Positions 40,894-51,414 of a stretch of 64,000 nt of DNA are shown here, in pieces (the stretch's first letter is position 1; every line of letters begins with the position of its first letter). Under the pieces are notes generated by a model. It made no database searches. It was not told where the DNA came from and saw only the letters and a list, made by a program, of their open reading frames with translations. The translations under genes were made by a program, and so were the position numbers. Origin of the DNA: Deltaproteobacteria bacterium (GTDB lineage: Bacteria > Desulfobacterota > Desulfobaccia > Desulfobaccales > 0-14-0-80-60-11); NCBI GenBank assembly GCA_030018495.1, contig JASEFS010000014.1, positions 1-64,000 on the forward strand, read 5' to 3'.

Positions 40894-42431
40894 CGCGCCT
40901 CCCCTTTAAACACTTGGGATAGAGTGACTTTCGTGGCCTTGGCCTGCTCCATCTTGGCCACGAAATTCGTAGTGGTGGCTTCGATCTTATTCAAAAAGGT
41001 GCTGGGATAAACGCCGATCCAGACGATAAACAACAGGAGCGGCGCAAAGATGAAAATCTCCCGGCCGGAAAGGTCCGGCAGGTTTTTGTTCTTGGGATTG
41101 GTAACTTCGCCGAACATGACCCGCTGGAACATCCACAGCATGTAAACCGCGGCGAAAATCACGCCGGACGCGGCGATGGTGGCCAATATCTTGTTTTCCT
41201 TGAAGGTGCCAAGCAGAATGAGAAATTCGCCCACAAAGCCGTTCAGGCCGGGCAGGCCGATGGAGGACAGGGTCACGATCATGAAGATGGTGGCGTATAT
41301 GGGCATCGGGGTGGACAGGCCGCCGAAGTCGGCGATCATGCGGGTATGGCGGCGTTCATAAATCATGCCCACGATAAAAAACAAGGCCCCGGTGGACAGC
41401 CCGTGGTTGATCATCTGGATGACGCCGCCCTGGATGCCCTGGACGTTGAAGGTAAAGAGCCCCAGCATGACAAAGCCGAGATGGGAGACGGAGGAAAAGG
41501 CGATCAGGCGCTTCAAGTCCTTTTGCACGATGCAGACCAGGGCCCCGTAAACAATGCCGATGACCGCGAGGACGCTGAACAGGGGCACGAAATAGTAGGC
41601 CGCCTCAGGGAAGAGCGGCATGTTGAAGCGCAGGAAGCCGTAAGTCCCCATCTTCAAAAGCACCGCAGCCAGAATGACCGAGCCTACGGTGGGGGCTTCG
41701 GTGTGGGCGTCGGGCAGCCAGGTATGGAAGGGGAACATGGGCACCTTGATGGCGAAAGCCAAGCCGAAGGCCAGGAACATCCAGAACTGCATGTTGAAGG
41801 GGATGTTCAGCCCATATAACTTCAGCAGATCAAAGGTATAAACGCCGGTCACTTTGCCGTGGTAGAAGTAAAGCACCAAAATGGCGACCAGCATGAGCAG
41901 GGAGCCGAACATGGTGTACAGGAAGAACTTGATGGCCGCATATACCCGGCGGGCCGGGTTGCCCCAGACGCCGATCAACAGGTACATGGGGATGAGCATC
42001 ACTTCCCAGAACACATAGAACAGGAACAGGTCCAGGGCCAGGAAGACGCCGATCATGCCGCTCATCAGGGCCAGGATGCAGATCATGAATTCCTTGACCC
42101 GGGTCTGGATGTCCTCCCAGGTGGCCAGGACGCAGAGCGGCGTCAGGAAGGTGGTGAGGAGCACCAGGAGCAGAGAGAAGCCGTCCAGGCCAAGGATATA
42201 GCTGATGCCGTACTGGGGCAGCCAATCGTAGCGCTCCATAAACTGCATGGCCGCGGTGGTGCTGTCGAACCTAAACCACAAGGGCAAAGAGAGCCCGAAT
42301 TCCACCAGCGCGATGCCCAGGGTGGTGAGCTTCAGGAGCCGGTGGTTCTTCCGGGGGAGGAAAATGAGCAACGCGATCCCCAGGACAGGAAAAAAGATAA
42401 GAAGCGATAATATGGGTAGCTGCATGAGCAA
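40890..42431 (-). CDS. nuoM: NADH-quinone oxidoreductase subunit M
   Basis: 513 aa; VKVPMFPFHTWLPDAHTEAPTVGSVILAAVLLKMGTYGFLR-like motif; overlaps nuoN by 4 nt. Confidence 0.97.
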   Translation of the reverse strand: MLMQLPILSLLIFFPVLGIALLIFLPRKNHRLLKLTTLGIALVEFGLSLPLWFRFDSTTAAMQFMERYDWLPQYGISYILGLDGFSLLLVLLTTFLTPLCVLATWEDIQTRVKEFMICILALMSGMIGVFLALDLFLFYVFWEVMLIPMYLLIGVWGNPARRVYAAIKFFLYTMFGSLLMLVAILVLYFYHGKVTGVYTFDLLKLYGLNIPFNMQFWMFLAFGLAFAIKVPMFPFHTWLPDAHTEAPTVGSVILAAVLLKMGTYGFLRFNMPLFPEAAYYFVPLFSVLAVIGIVYGALVCIVQKDLKRLIAFSSVSHLGFVMLGLFTFNVQGIQGGVIQMINHGLSTGALFFIVGMIYERRHTRMIADFGGLSTPMPIYATIFMIVTLSSIGLPGLNGFVGEFLILLGTFKENKILATIAASGVIFAAVYMLWMFQRVMFGEVTNPKNKNLPDLSGREIFIFAPLLLFIVWIGVYPSTFLNKIEATTTNFVAKMEQAKATKVTLSQVFKGEAR

Positions 42432-42444
42432 CTCCTACAGGTTG

Positions 42445-44343
42445 TTATCCCAATAAATAGCCGACGACGAGGGTTACTCCCAGGACAATGGCCAAGGCGT
42501 AATTCTGGAGAAAGCCGGTTTCCAGGCGCCGGAGATGGGCGCTCAGCCAGGCCACGGTGCTGGCGGAGCCGTTCACCGCGCCGTCCACCACCTTATCGTC
42601 CACCTGGGTCCACAGCAGGGTGGAGCCGCTCTTGATGGGTTCCACCACGATGGTGTCATAAATCTGATCCACATAATACTTGTTGTAAATAAGGTCGTAG
42701 GGGACTCTGAACTTCTCGGCCAGCCAGCCGGGCAGGTCCGGCCGCAGCATGTACAGCTTGTAAGCGGTATAGATGCCGATGGCGGCCACCGCCATGCTGA
42801 AGGCCATGAGGCCGATTTCCAGGCTCACCGGCGGATGGCCGCCGTGGCCCACCGGGGTGATGGAGGGGGAAAGAAACTCCTTGAACTTGTGGCCCCCTTC
42901 GATGATGGGGAAGCCCACAAAGCCGCCCACGATGGAAAGAAACGCCAGAATCATCAGGGGGACGGTCATCAGCGGCGGCGATTCGTGCACGTGGTGGGCC
43001 ACATGGGGGTCCACCCGGGATTCGCCGAAAAACACCATGTACACCGCCCGGAACATGTAAAACGCGGTGATGAACGCCGCCACGGTGCCGATGCCCCAAT
43101 AAAAGTAATTGCCGTCAACCAGGGCGTGGAAGAGAATCTCGTCCTTGCTGAAAAAGCCGGCAAAGGGGAAGATGCCCGCGATGGCCAGGGTGGCGATCAA
43201 AAACGTGCGGTAGGTGATGGGGATGTGGTCCTTCAGGCCGCCCATGCGGCGCATATCCAGTTCGCCGGACACCGCGTGAGACACGGAGCCCGCGCCCAAA
43301 AATAAAAGGGCTTTGAAGAAGGCGTGGGTCATGAGATGGAAGATGCCGGCCACAAAGGCCCCCACGCCGCAGGCCAGAAACATATAACCCAACTGGCTTA
43401 CCGTGGAGTAAGCCAGGACCCGCTTGATGTCAAACTGGGCCATGCCCATGGTCGCCGCGAAAATGGCGGTGAGCGCGCCGATGGTGGCCACCACCGTCAG
43501 GGAGAAGGGCGCCAGGGCATAGAGGGCGCTGCAGCGGGCCACCATGTAGACGCCTGCGGTGACCATGGTGGCCGCGTGGATGAGGGCGGACACCGGGGTG
43601 GGGCCTTCCATGGCATCGGGCAGCCAGGTGTACAGCGGAATCTGGGCCGACTTGCCGGTGGCGCCCACAAACAGCAGCAGGGTGGCCGCGGTGATGATGC
43701 CGCTGCCCACGGGGTACCGGCCGGCCAAGGCGAAGACTTCCCGGAAATTGAGGGTGCCGAAGGTCCAGAACAGCAGAAACATGCCCAGCAGGAAGCCGAA
43801 GTCGCCGATGCGGTTGACCACGAAGGCCTTTTTGCCCGCGTCGCTGGCGGACTGCTTCTCGTACCAGTAGCCGATCAGCAGATACGAGCACAGGCCCACG
43901 CCTTCCCAGCCCACGAACATCATGAGGAAGTTGTTGGCCCCCACCAGGATGAGCATGAAAAATACGAAGAGGTTCAGGTAGGTGAAGAACCGGGGGAAGC
44001 CCGGGTCGTCGTGCATGTAGCCTACAGAGTAGATGTGAATGAGAAAGCTGACGCCGGAGACCACCAGGAGCATAATGAGGGACAGAGGGTCCACCAAAAA
44101 GCCGATGGGCACGCTGAACTTGCCGGCCGCGATCCAGTTATAGACTACTATTTCCACGGGCCGGGAGGCAGCCGGGAGCTTGAGGAATTCCAGGAAAATA
44201 GCCACGGTGAGAGCGAAGCTCAAGCCGATGACGCCGGCGCCGATAGTGCCCACCAGGTTTTTGGGGAGCCTTTTCCCGTAGAGGCCGTTGATCAAAAACC
44301 CCATAAGGGGAAAGACGGGGATCAGCCAGACATACTGTATCAT
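42445..44343 (-). CDS. nuoL: NADH-quinone oxidoreductase subunit L
   Basis: 632 aa; VGWEGVGLCSYLLIGYWY, TWLPDAMEGPTPVSALIHAATMVTAGVYM. Confidence 0.97.
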   Translation of the reverse strand: MIQYVWLIPVFPLMGFLINGLYGKRLPKNLVGTIGAGVIGLSFALTVAIFLEFLKLPAASRPVEIVVYNWIAAGKFSVPIGFLVDPLSLIMLLVVSGVSFLIHIYSVGYMHDDPGFPRFFTYLNLFVFFMLILVGANNFLMMFVGWEGVGLCSYLLIGYWYEKQSASDAGKKAFVVNRIGDFGFLLGMFLLFWTFGTLNFREVFALAGRYPVGSGIITAATLLLFVGATGKSAQIPLYTWLPDAMEGPTPVSALIHAATMVTAGVYMVARCSALYALAPFSLTVVATIGALTAIFAATMGMAQFDIKRVLAYSTVSQLGYMFLACGVGAFVAGIFHLMTHAFFKALLFLGAGSVSHAVSGELDMRRMGGLKDHIPITYRTFLIATLAIAGIFPFAGFFSKDEILFHALVDGNYFYWGIGTVAAFITAFYMFRAVYMVFFGESRVDPHVAHHVHESPPLMTVPLMILAFLSIVGGFVGFPIIEGGHKFKEFLSPSITPVGHGGHPPVSLEIGLMAFSMAVAAIGIYTAYKLYMLRPDLPGWLAEKFRVPYDLIYNKYYVDQIYDTIVVEPIKSGSTLLWTQVDDKVVDGAVNGSASTVAWLSAHLRRLETGFLQNYALAIVLGVTLVVGYLLG

Positions 44344-44353
44344 GGAATTCGCC

Positions 44354-44659
44354 TCACCACTTGAGGATGTTCAGGTCGTCGACATACACCGTGGCCCGGT
44401 TGCGGAAGATGGCCACCACCAGGGCCAGGCCCACCGCGACTTCGGCCGCGGCCACCGTCATGACGAAAAATACGAACATCTGGCCGTCTATCGCCTGGAA
44501 GGCGTTGGCGAAGCCGATGAAGGCGATATTGACGGCATTGAGCATCATCTCGATGCACATCAGGATGATCAGAATGTTTCGCCGGATCAAAACCCCGATG
44601 GCGCCTAAGGCGAAGAGCACCACGCTGAGGGCCAGATAGTAACTCAAGGGGACTGCCAT
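44354..44659 (-). CDS. nuoK: NADH-quinone oxidoreductase subunit K
   Basis: 101 aa; LIRRNILIILMCIEMMLNAVNIAFIGFA. Confidence 0.96.
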   Translation of the reverse strand: MAVPLSYYLALSVVLFALGAIGVLIRRNILIILMCIEMMLNAVNIAFIGFANAFQAIDGQMFVFFVMTVAAAEVAVGLALVVAIFRNRATVYVDDLNILKW

Positions 44660-44679
44660 AAAAGTCTCCTTAAAACGCG

Positions 44680-44838
44680 GTAAGCTTTAAGCTATGGGCT
44701 TTTGGCTTTAAGCTGAAAGCCGTAAGCTTTTTTGAGGCAATTTGTTCAACTCGCCAAAAACTTGCTCAGTATGAGGGATAAGCATCGTTTTCTATTTTTT
44801 AAAAAGCTTAAAGCTTAAGGCCCAAAGGCTTAGAGCTA
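44680..44838. repeat. Paired inverted heptad arrays (AAGCTTT-type) between nuoJ and nuoK
   Basis: Arms 44680-44731 and 44801-44838. Confidence 0.85.
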
Positions 44839-45336
44839 TTTCAGCTTCGATTTAGCCAACACCACCGCGCCCACGATGGCCACCAGCAAGAGCACGCTGG
44901 TGACTTCGAAGGGCAGAAGATAATCGGTGAACAGCAGCCGGGCGATGGACTCGGTGTTGCCCAACCCCGGGGGGGCCGCCTTGGCCAGGGGCACTTCGGC
45001 CTTGGAGAAGCCGTAAACCAGGATAAAAGCAACCAACGCCGCCAAGGTGATGCCGGCCAGCTTTTGGCCGAACCAGGGGCGGGCGGCCTCCTCTTCGGGC
45101 TGCCTGAGATTCAGGAGCATGATGACGAAGAGGAAAAGCACCATAATGGCGCCGGCGTAAACGATGATTTGAATGGCCGCGATAAATTCCGCGTGTGCCA
45201 GCAGATAGATGCCGGCCACCGCGAAAAAGTTGACAATAAGCCAGAGGGCGCTTCTCAAAGGATGGGTCTGGAAAACCACCAGAACCCCGGAGATGAGTGC
45301 TATTCCCGCCAGTGCGAAAAAGATGTATGCCATCAT
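44836..45336 (-). CDS. nuoJ: NADH-quinone oxidoreductase subunit J
   Basis: Start moved to MMAYIFFALAGIALISG; the upstream part of the 232 aa ORF is translated heptad repeat; AAGGA SD present. Confidence 0.94.
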   Translation of the reverse strand: MMAYIFFALAGIALISGVLVVFQTHPLRSALWLIVNFFAVAGIYLLAHAEFIAAIQIIVYAGAIMVLFLFVIMLLNLRQPEEEAARPWFGQKLAGITLAALVAFILVYGFSKAEVPLAKAAPPGLGNTESIARLLFTDYLLPFEVTSVLLLVAIVGAVVLAKSKLK

Positions 45337-45348
45337 CGGGAAATCCTT

Positions 45349-45478
45349 GTTTTCTGTTTTCTGTTTTCTGTTTCCTGTATGACTTTCTGCCGGCTCAGGT
45401 TTGCTTCGCGCCTCATTTTCCTTCCTTGTTTCTGATTTTCCTTGATGCCGAAAACTGAAAACCGAAAACCGAAAACCG
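45349..45478. repeat. Paired inverted heptad arrays between nuoI and nuoJ
   Basis: Arms 45349-45378 (TGTTTTC) and 45448-45478 (GAAAACC). Confidence 0.9.
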
Positions 45479-45481
45479 TTT

Positions 45482-45913
45482 TTAAAGCCAGTCCGGCATG
45501 CGCATTTCCGATTTCTTCTGGGTGGCCCGGTCAATGTCCAGGATCAGGACCTCTTTCTGGTATTGGGCCAACTCATAGAGATTGTTTAATTTTATGGCCG
45601 CCTTGGGGCAGGCCTCCTGGCAGAAGCCGCAAAAGATGCAGCGGGTCAGATCGATGACGAATTGGGTCGGGTACTTCTCGTGCTCCGGCCCTTCGGCCGG
45701 GACAATATTTTTAATGGCGTTGCTGGGGCAGACCACCATGCACAAGGTGCAGGCTACGCAGCGGCGGGTGCCGTCTTCATTGACGACCAACTCCGGATGG
45801 CCCCGGAAACGGGGATATACCGGCCGCTTCTCCTCGGGGTACTGGAGCGTGACCGGCTTGGAAAACACGTGGCGCAGGGTGGTGGCCAAGCCTTTGATGA
45901 GCGGGAGAATCAT
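45482..45913 (-). CDS. nuoI: NADH-quinone oxidoreductase subunit I
   Basis: 143 aa; CVACTLCMVVCPSNAI, CIFCGFCQEACPKAAI. Confidence 0.96.
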   Translation of the reverse strand: MILPLIKGLATTLRHVFSKPVTLQYPEEKRPVYPRFRGHPELVVNEDGTRRCVACTLCMVVCPSNAIKNIVPAEGPEHEKYPTQFVIDLTRCIFCGFCQEACPKAAIKLNNLYELAQYQKEVLILDIDRATQKKSEMRMPDWL

Positions 45914-45946
45914 ATAAAAAACCTCATGGGCTTTAAGTTGTTCCTG

Positions 45947-46085
45947 TAGGGGCGTGATTTATCACGCCCTTTTCATTTCCTAAAAGCTATTTCTCCAAGG
46001 GCGCAATGAATTGCGCCCCTACTTTAAAAGCCTAGTTTTATAGGGCGCACCGTGTGCGCCGTTATAGGCGGCCACGGGCCGCCCT
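45947..46085. repeat. GTAG-headed REP-type palindromes between nuoH and nuoI
   Basis: GGGCGTGAT-TT-ATCACGCCC 45950-45969; GGGCGCAAT-GA-ATTGCGCCC 45999-46018; further 46039-46085. Confidence 0.85.
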
Positions 46086-46136
46086 ATAGTTTTTGGTTAT
46101 CTTTTAGCTGACAGCTGATGGCTAATTAGCTGACAG

Positions 46137-47162
46137 CTATATCAACAACATCACCGCGCCGGTGACCATGATGTTCAGCAGGGCCAAAGGCAGCATCACC
46201 TTCCAGCCCAAATACATGAGCTGGTCAAAACGGAAGCGGGGAAAGGTGCCCCGGACCCAGATGAAGCAAAACACCAGAGCGAAGGTTTTGCCCATGAACC
46301 AGACCACGGGCGGCAGAATCGGCCCCTGCCACCCCCCCAGGAACAAGGTGGTGATCAGGGCCGAAGCCACGATGATATGGGCATATTCGCCCATCATGAA
46401 CAAGGCCCACTTCATGGAGCTGTATTCCGTCTGGTAGCCGGCCACCAGTTCGTTTTCGCATTCAATCAGATCAAAGGGGGTGCGGGCGCATTCGGCGAAC
46501 GCCGCGGTGAGAAAAAGCACGAACCCCAGGGGCTGGTAGACGATGAACCACATGTCTTTCTGGGCTTCCACTATTTTGACCAGGGAAAGGCTGCCCGCCA
46601 GCATGAGAACCCCGATGACGGAAAGCCCCAGGGCCAGCTCATAGCTCACCATTTGGGCCGAAAGGCGCAGGCCGCCCAAAAGGGAGTATTTGCTGTTGCT
46701 GGCCCAGCCGCCCAGGACCGCGCCGTACACCGCCAGAGACCCCATGGCGAAGACATAGAGCAGCCCCACGTTGATGTCTGCGATGACGCCCTGGTTCAGG
46801 CCCGCGGCGGTGAGGTCGAAAGTCTGCCCGTAAATGGTGATTTGGGGCGGGAACATGTCCTTGGCGAAGGGGATCACCGCAAAGGGCAGAAACGCGGTGA
46901 CCGCGGTGATGATGGGCGCCATCACGAAGAGCACCTTGTTCACCATGGGCGGCGTAAAGTCTTCTTTAAAGAGGAGCTTGACCAAATCCGCCAAAGGCTG
47001 GAGCAAACCCCAGGGCCCCACCCGATTGGGGCCGTAGCGCAGTTGAATAAAGCCCAGCACTTTGCGCTCCATGAGCACGGTGTAGGCCACCAGGGTAAGC
47101 AGGACCACCAGGACAATGAGAATCTTGATGGCGGACAACGCGATTAAAACCGGCAGATTCAT
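46137..47162 (-). CDS. nuoH: NADH-quinone oxidoreductase subunit H
   Basis: 341 aa; GFIQLRYGPNRVGPWGLLQPLADLVKLLFKED, ERTPFDLIE-like (ARTPFDLIECENELVAGYQTEYSSMKWALF). Confidence 0.97.
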   Translation of the reverse strand: MNLPVLIALSAIKILIVLVVLLTLVAYTVLMERKVLGFIQLRYGPNRVGPWGLLQPLADLVKLLFKEDFTPPMVNKVLFVMAPIITAVTAFLPFAVIPFAKDMFPPQITIYGQTFDLTAAGLNQGVIADINVGLLYVFAMGSLAVYGAVLGGWASNSKYSLLGGLRLSAQMVSYELALGLSVIGVLMLAGSLSLVKIVEAQKDMWFIVYQPLGFVLFLTAAFAECARTPFDLIECENELVAGYQTEYSSMKWALFMMGEYAHIIVASALITTLFLGGWQGPILPPVVWFMGKTFALVFCFIWVRGTFPRFRFDQLMYLGWKVMLPLALLNIMVTGAVMLLI

Positions 47163-47167
47163 AGTCT

Positions 47168-49813
47168 TTAAGCCTTTTGGATGGTTACCCTCACCAGGTT
47201 GGAGTTGAGGGTCAACATATGAGCCGCAGGCTCAGCAAAATGCTCCGGCAGGAACACCACTCCCTGGGCCAGGTTGGCGTCCAGGGTCACCGGGGCCGTT
47301 ATTTCACCGTGCGAGGAGATGATTTTGGCTTCATCTCCTTCCGCCAGTTCCAGGGAGGCCGCGTCTTCGGGATGGAGCGCCAGCATCCCCTTGGGGGTCA
47401 CGACCAGGGTGCCGCAGGGGTGATGCGTGGTGTAGGAGCCGGAGTGCTGCAGAACTTTCCCCACAATCAGGGTGAAGGGGCGCCGCCCGGGCAGACTGAT
47501 GTCCAAATCAAAGGGCGCAAACTTGCCGGACAGGGTGGCCGGGATGCCGCTCCCCACGGTTTTGCCGGGGGCCAGGCCGGCCCACAGAGGCACATTTTTG
47601 GCCAGGTCCTGGAAGATGCGGACCGGGCTGCCGGGAACCGCGGGAAAGCCCATTTTCGCGCCCAATTCGCTGATGATCTGCCAATCGGGCTTAACTCCGT
47701 CGGCATCCAGGGCCTTGTTCAACACCCCCAGGCTGCCGCCGCTGGAGATGAACGAACCTTCCTGTTCGGCGTGAATGGCCACCGGCAGAACCACGTCGGC
47801 CATTTGGGCGAAGTCGTTCAGGAAGGCGTCCTGGACCACGATGAATTTGAGCTTGCCCAGAAGCTTTTCGGCGCGGGAGCGGTTGGGCAGAAACCGCAGC
47901 AGGTCGCCGCCCAAGGCATAGAGGGCCTGCGGGGCCGCCGGGTCGTCTGTCTCCAGCTTGTCCAGCATGGCCAGGAGATCAAGCCCCGGTTCTTTGATTA
48001 CAGGTTTGTCGCCCCAGAAGGCCGCCGCGGTTTGGTCGTCCAGGGGCAGATAGCCGGGCAGGCGGTCCGGCAGCACGCCCGCTTCGCACACACCGCGGGT
48101 ATTGGCCTTTTCAGCCACGGGATAAAGGGCGCTGCCGGGCTTTTCCGGGCGGCCGATCAACAGAAACAGATCGGCCAGGGCCATGACCGTCTGTTCGGCC
48201 TTGTCCTGCCCCAAAAGCTCCACCCCGAAGATGACGGCCGGAGCCTGGGCCTGAGCCAGCAGGGTCGCGGCCTCCTCAAAAAGCGCGGCCTCGTCGAAGC
48301 CGCACTTGGTGGCCAGTTCCTTGGGGCCGAATTTTTTCAGGGTTTCCTGCAAGTCTTCCAGGTTGCCTGAGGCAATAGCCGGCGTCCGGTCGGGTTGAGC
48401 CGCCAGCAAAGCTTTCATAATGCCTGCCAGGACTAGGCGCTCGGCGCCGGGTTTGTATCTCAGGCTGAGGTCGGCCCAGCGGTCGTACTTGGTAGTCCGG
48501 GGATTGGCCAAAATGAGCTTGAACTTATCATTCTGCCGGGCCTTGTTAACAGCCCAGCCCAGGGGGGGCAGTTCCGGGGTGATGTCCGCGCCGATGGCGA
48601 AGACCAGGTCGGCCTGGGCCAATTCCTCAAAAGAGCCGAGCACAAAGGGGAAGCCGCTGCCCTTGGTCTCCTCGCTTATCGCCAGCGGAGAGTGATAGGG
48701 AGGCAGGGTTTTGCCAACGGCTTTGACCTCCGTCACTTTGGGCCAGCCGAAGACCTCGGCCAGGCCGGCGACGGCCTTGAGATAATGGAGCCGGCCCGGG
48801 TTGTCCAACTGGTTGGTGCCCAGCCCGGCCCGGAAGAACTTTTGGAAAAGGTAATTGGCCTCCAAAGTGGCCCGGGGAGAGCCGATGCCGTAAATGGCAT
48901 TCGCCCCGGCTTCGGCGGCAATTTCTTTGAATTTGGCGCTCACCAGGTCCAGGGCCTCGTCCCAGGTGGCTGTCCGGAACTTGCCGTTTTCTTTGATGAG
49001 CGGGGTCTTGAGGCGGTCTTCGGCCTCCACCACCGGATAGCCGAAGCGGCCACGGCCGCAGAGCAGCACGCTGTCGCCGTTATAGACGCGCATGACGCGG
49101 CCGTCTTTGACGTGCAGTTCATAGGTGCAGCCGCCGCCGCAGAAGGGGCAGACCATCATGGTCTTGTCCACTTCCCAGGCCCGGGCCCGGTACTTGAACT
49201 GCTTGTTGATGAGCGCGCCCACCGGGCAGATGTCGATGCAGGAGCCGCAGAATTCGCAGTCCAGAGGCACCCGGCCCGAACCCAGTTCGGTGAAGTAGCC
49301 CCGGTTCATGAAGTTGATGGCCATGGCCCCCACATGGTCCCGGCAGATGCGCACGCAGCGGCCGCAGGTGATGCAGCGGTCCGGGTGGCGCTCTATCAGG
49401 TCGGATTCGTAGTCATGGTTGGGCGGCAGAGCGATGGCCTTCAGGTCAACCTGGTCGATCCCCAGGGCATGGGTCAATTCCTGGAGTTCGCATTCGCCCC
49501 CCTTGTCGCAGATGGGGCATTCGATGGCGTGGTTGATGAGCACCAGTTTCATCAATTCCCGGCGGATGGCCTGGAGGCGGTCGGAATTGGTCACCACCTC
49601 CTGGCCTTCGGCCACGGTGGTGGCGCAGGCCGGCAGGGGCCGGGGGGGTCCGGGCTTGACTTCCACGACGCAGATGCGGCAGGAACCGATGGGCTTTAAA
49701 GCCGGGTGGAAGCACAGGTACGGGATGAAGATGCCGTTTTCCTTGGCGACTTCCAGGATGGTTTTCCCCGGCTCCGCCTGTACGGCCCGGCCGTCGATGG
49801 TCAAGTTCACCAT
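47168..49813 (-). CDS. nuoG: NADH-quinone oxidoreductase subunit G
   Basis: 881 aa; N-terminal 2Fe-2S, CRICVVEVKPGPPRPLPACAT, CITCGRCVRICRDHVG, molybdopterin-oxidoreductase-like region. Confidence 0.95.
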   Translation of the reverse strand: MVNLTIDGRAVQAEPGKTILEVAKENGIFIPYLCFHPALKPIGSCRICVVEVKPGPPRPLPACATTVAEGQEVVTNSDRLQAIRRELMKLVLINHAIECPICDKGGECELQELTHALGIDQVDLKAIALPPNHDYESDLIERHPDRCITCGRCVRICRDHVGAMAINFMNRGYFTELGSGRVPLDCEFCGSCIDICPVGALINKQFKYRARAWEVDKTMMVCPFCGGGCTYELHVKDGRVMRVYNGDSVLLCGRGRFGYPVVEAEDRLKTPLIKENGKFRTATWDEALDLVSAKFKEIAAEAGANAIYGIGSPRATLEANYLFQKFFRAGLGTNQLDNPGRLHYLKAVAGLAEVFGWPKVTEVKAVGKTLPPYHSPLAISEETKGSGFPFVLGSFEELAQADLVFAIGADITPELPPLGWAVNKARQNDKFKLILANPRTTKYDRWADLSLRYKPGAERLVLAGIMKALLAAQPDRTPAIASGNLEDLQETLKKFGPKELATKCGFDEAALFEEAATLLAQAQAPAVIFGVELLGQDKAEQTVMALADLFLLIGRPEKPGSALYPVAEKANTRGVCEAGVLPDRLPGYLPLDDQTAAAFWGDKPVIKEPGLDLLAMLDKLETDDPAAPQALYALGGDLLRFLPNRSRAEKLLGKLKFIVVQDAFLNDFAQMADVVLPVAIHAEQEGSFISSGGSLGVLNKALDADGVKPDWQIISELGAKMGFPAVPGSPVRIFQDLAKNVPLWAGLAPGKTVGSGIPATLSGKFAPFDLDISLPGRRPFTLIVGKVLQHSGSYTTHHPCGTLVVTPKGMLALHPEDAASLELAEGDEAKIISSHGEITAPVTLDANLAQGVVFLPEHFAEPAAHMLTLNSNLVRVTIQKA

Positions 49814-50046
49814 AAGTCGTTCCGTTAGTGATTAAGCTGTCAGTCAGTTTGTTTGGGGCGCGCCGAGCGCCATATTTATTTGCATTACGCCTTATTTTTT
49901 GGCGGGCGGTGCCCGCCCTACATTCTATATGAACCAGCCGCCCCCGGATAATCATGCACAGGCGGGAACGCCTGCTCTGCATTCATTGGTGCAGGCTAAA
50001 GCCTGCGGCTGCAGCATTTGGCGGCGCGGCGGGCGCGCCCGTCTTT

Positions 50047-50208
50047 TGTAGGGGCTCGATTTATCGAGCCCTTTGTAAGGCGCCATGAATGGCGCCCCTA
50101 CAGGCCGGCACGGAGGCCCGCACCACCGTCAATCAGCGAAACCCGAAATCCAGAACCTAAAACCCAGAACTCAAAACCCGAAACCGAAAACTGAAAACCG
50201 AAAACCGT
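50047..50208. repeat. REP-type palindrome pair followed by heptad array between nuoD and nuoG
   Basis: GGGCTCGAT-TT-ATCGAGCCC 50052-50071; GGCGCCAT-GA-ATGGCGCC 50079-50096; heptad-type array 50139-50208. Confidence 0.85.
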
Positions 50209-50211
50209 CTA

Positions 50212-51405
50212 TTAACAGTCCACATCCGCCAGGACGATGTCCATGGTGCCGATGAGCGCGATGAGGTCGGCCAAAAGCCTCCCCTGGGCCAACTTGGGAA
50301 GGGCGTTCAGCACCACAAACGAGGGCCTTCTCACCTTCACCCGCCAGGGCTTGCCGGTGCCGTCGCTGACGATGTACCAGCCCATTTCGCCCTTGGGGGC
50401 TTCAATGGCATGATAAACCTCGCCGCCCTTGGGGGGCCGCAATCCTTCCTCAATGAGGAGGAAGTGGTTTATCAGGCCGGCGATGTCATGGTAAACCCGC
50501 TCCTTGGGCGGCAGACTGATCCTGGGGTCGTCCACCTTGATGTCGCCTTTGGGAAGCTTTTCCAGGGCCTGGCGCACAATGCGGTTCGATTGCAGCATTT
50601 CCTGCATGCGCACCAGGTACCGGGAATAGGTGTCGCCTTCCCGGGTCCCCAGGGGCACTTCAAAGTCAAAGTCCTGGTAGCTGGAATAGGGGTTGTCCCG
50701 GCGCAGGTCCCAATCAACTCCGGAGCCGCGGGCCATGGGGCCGGACCAGCCCCAGTCAATGGCCTCTTCCTTGCTCATGACGCCCACGCCGACGGTGCGT
50801 TCCTTCCAGATTTTATTTTGAGTGAGAAGGTTGTCGTAATCCTTCCACTTCTCGGGGAACTCCTTGACGAACTCCATGGCTTTCTCGACGAAGCCTTCGG
50901 GCAGGTCCGCGGCCAGGCCGCCGATCCTGAGGTAGAGCGGGAACATGCGGCCGCCGGAGACCATTTCGCACAGGTCCATGATCTTCTCCCGCTCCCGGAA
51001 GCCGTAAAACAGGGGTGTCATGGCTCCAAGATCGTGGGCATGGGTGCCCATCCAGAAGATATGGGAGGCGATGCGGGTGAGCTCCGCGATAATCACCCGG
51101 ATGTACTGAGCCCGTTTGGGCACCTCGACACCCAGGAGCTTTTCCACGGCCAGACAGAAGCCCAGATTGTTGACTTCGCCCGCCAGATAATCCACCCGGT
51201 TCATCAGGGGCAGGCATTTGTGATAAGTGCGCCCCTCGCACATTTTTTCGATGCCCCGGTGCAGATAGCCGATGTCGGGCTCCGCCCGGACGATGAGTTC
51301 GCCGTCCAGCTCCACCAGGACCCGGAGCACCCCGTGGGTGCTGGGGTGGGAGGGCCCCACGTTGAGGAGCATGGTTTCAGTGCGTGGCATGGCTTGTATT
51401 TCCAT
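50212..51405 (-). CDS. nuoD: NADH-quinone oxidoreductase subunit D
   Basis: 397 aa; LNVGPSHPSTHGVLRVLVELDGE, PDIGYLHRGIEK. Confidence 0.97.
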   Translation of the reverse strand: MEIQAMPRTETMLLNVGPSHPSTHGVLRVLVELDGELIVRAEPDIGYLHRGIEKMCEGRTYHKCLPLMNRVDYLAGEVNNLGFCLAVEKLLGVEVPKRAQYIRVIIAELTRIASHIFWMGTHAHDLGAMTPLFYGFREREKIMDLCEMVSGGRMFPLYLRIGGLAADLPEGFVEKAMEFVKEFPEKWKDYDNLLTQNKIWKERTVGVGVMSKEEAIDWGWSGPMARGSGVDWDLRRDNPYSSYQDFDFEVPLGTREGDTYSRYLVRMQEMLQSNRIVRQALEKLPKGDIKVDDPRISLPPKERVYHDIAGLINHFLLIEEGLRPPKGGEVYHAIEAPKGEMGWYIVSDGTGKPWRVKVRRPSFVVLNALPKLAQGRLLADLIALIGTMDIVLADVDC

Positions 51406-51414
51406 GGAAACTTC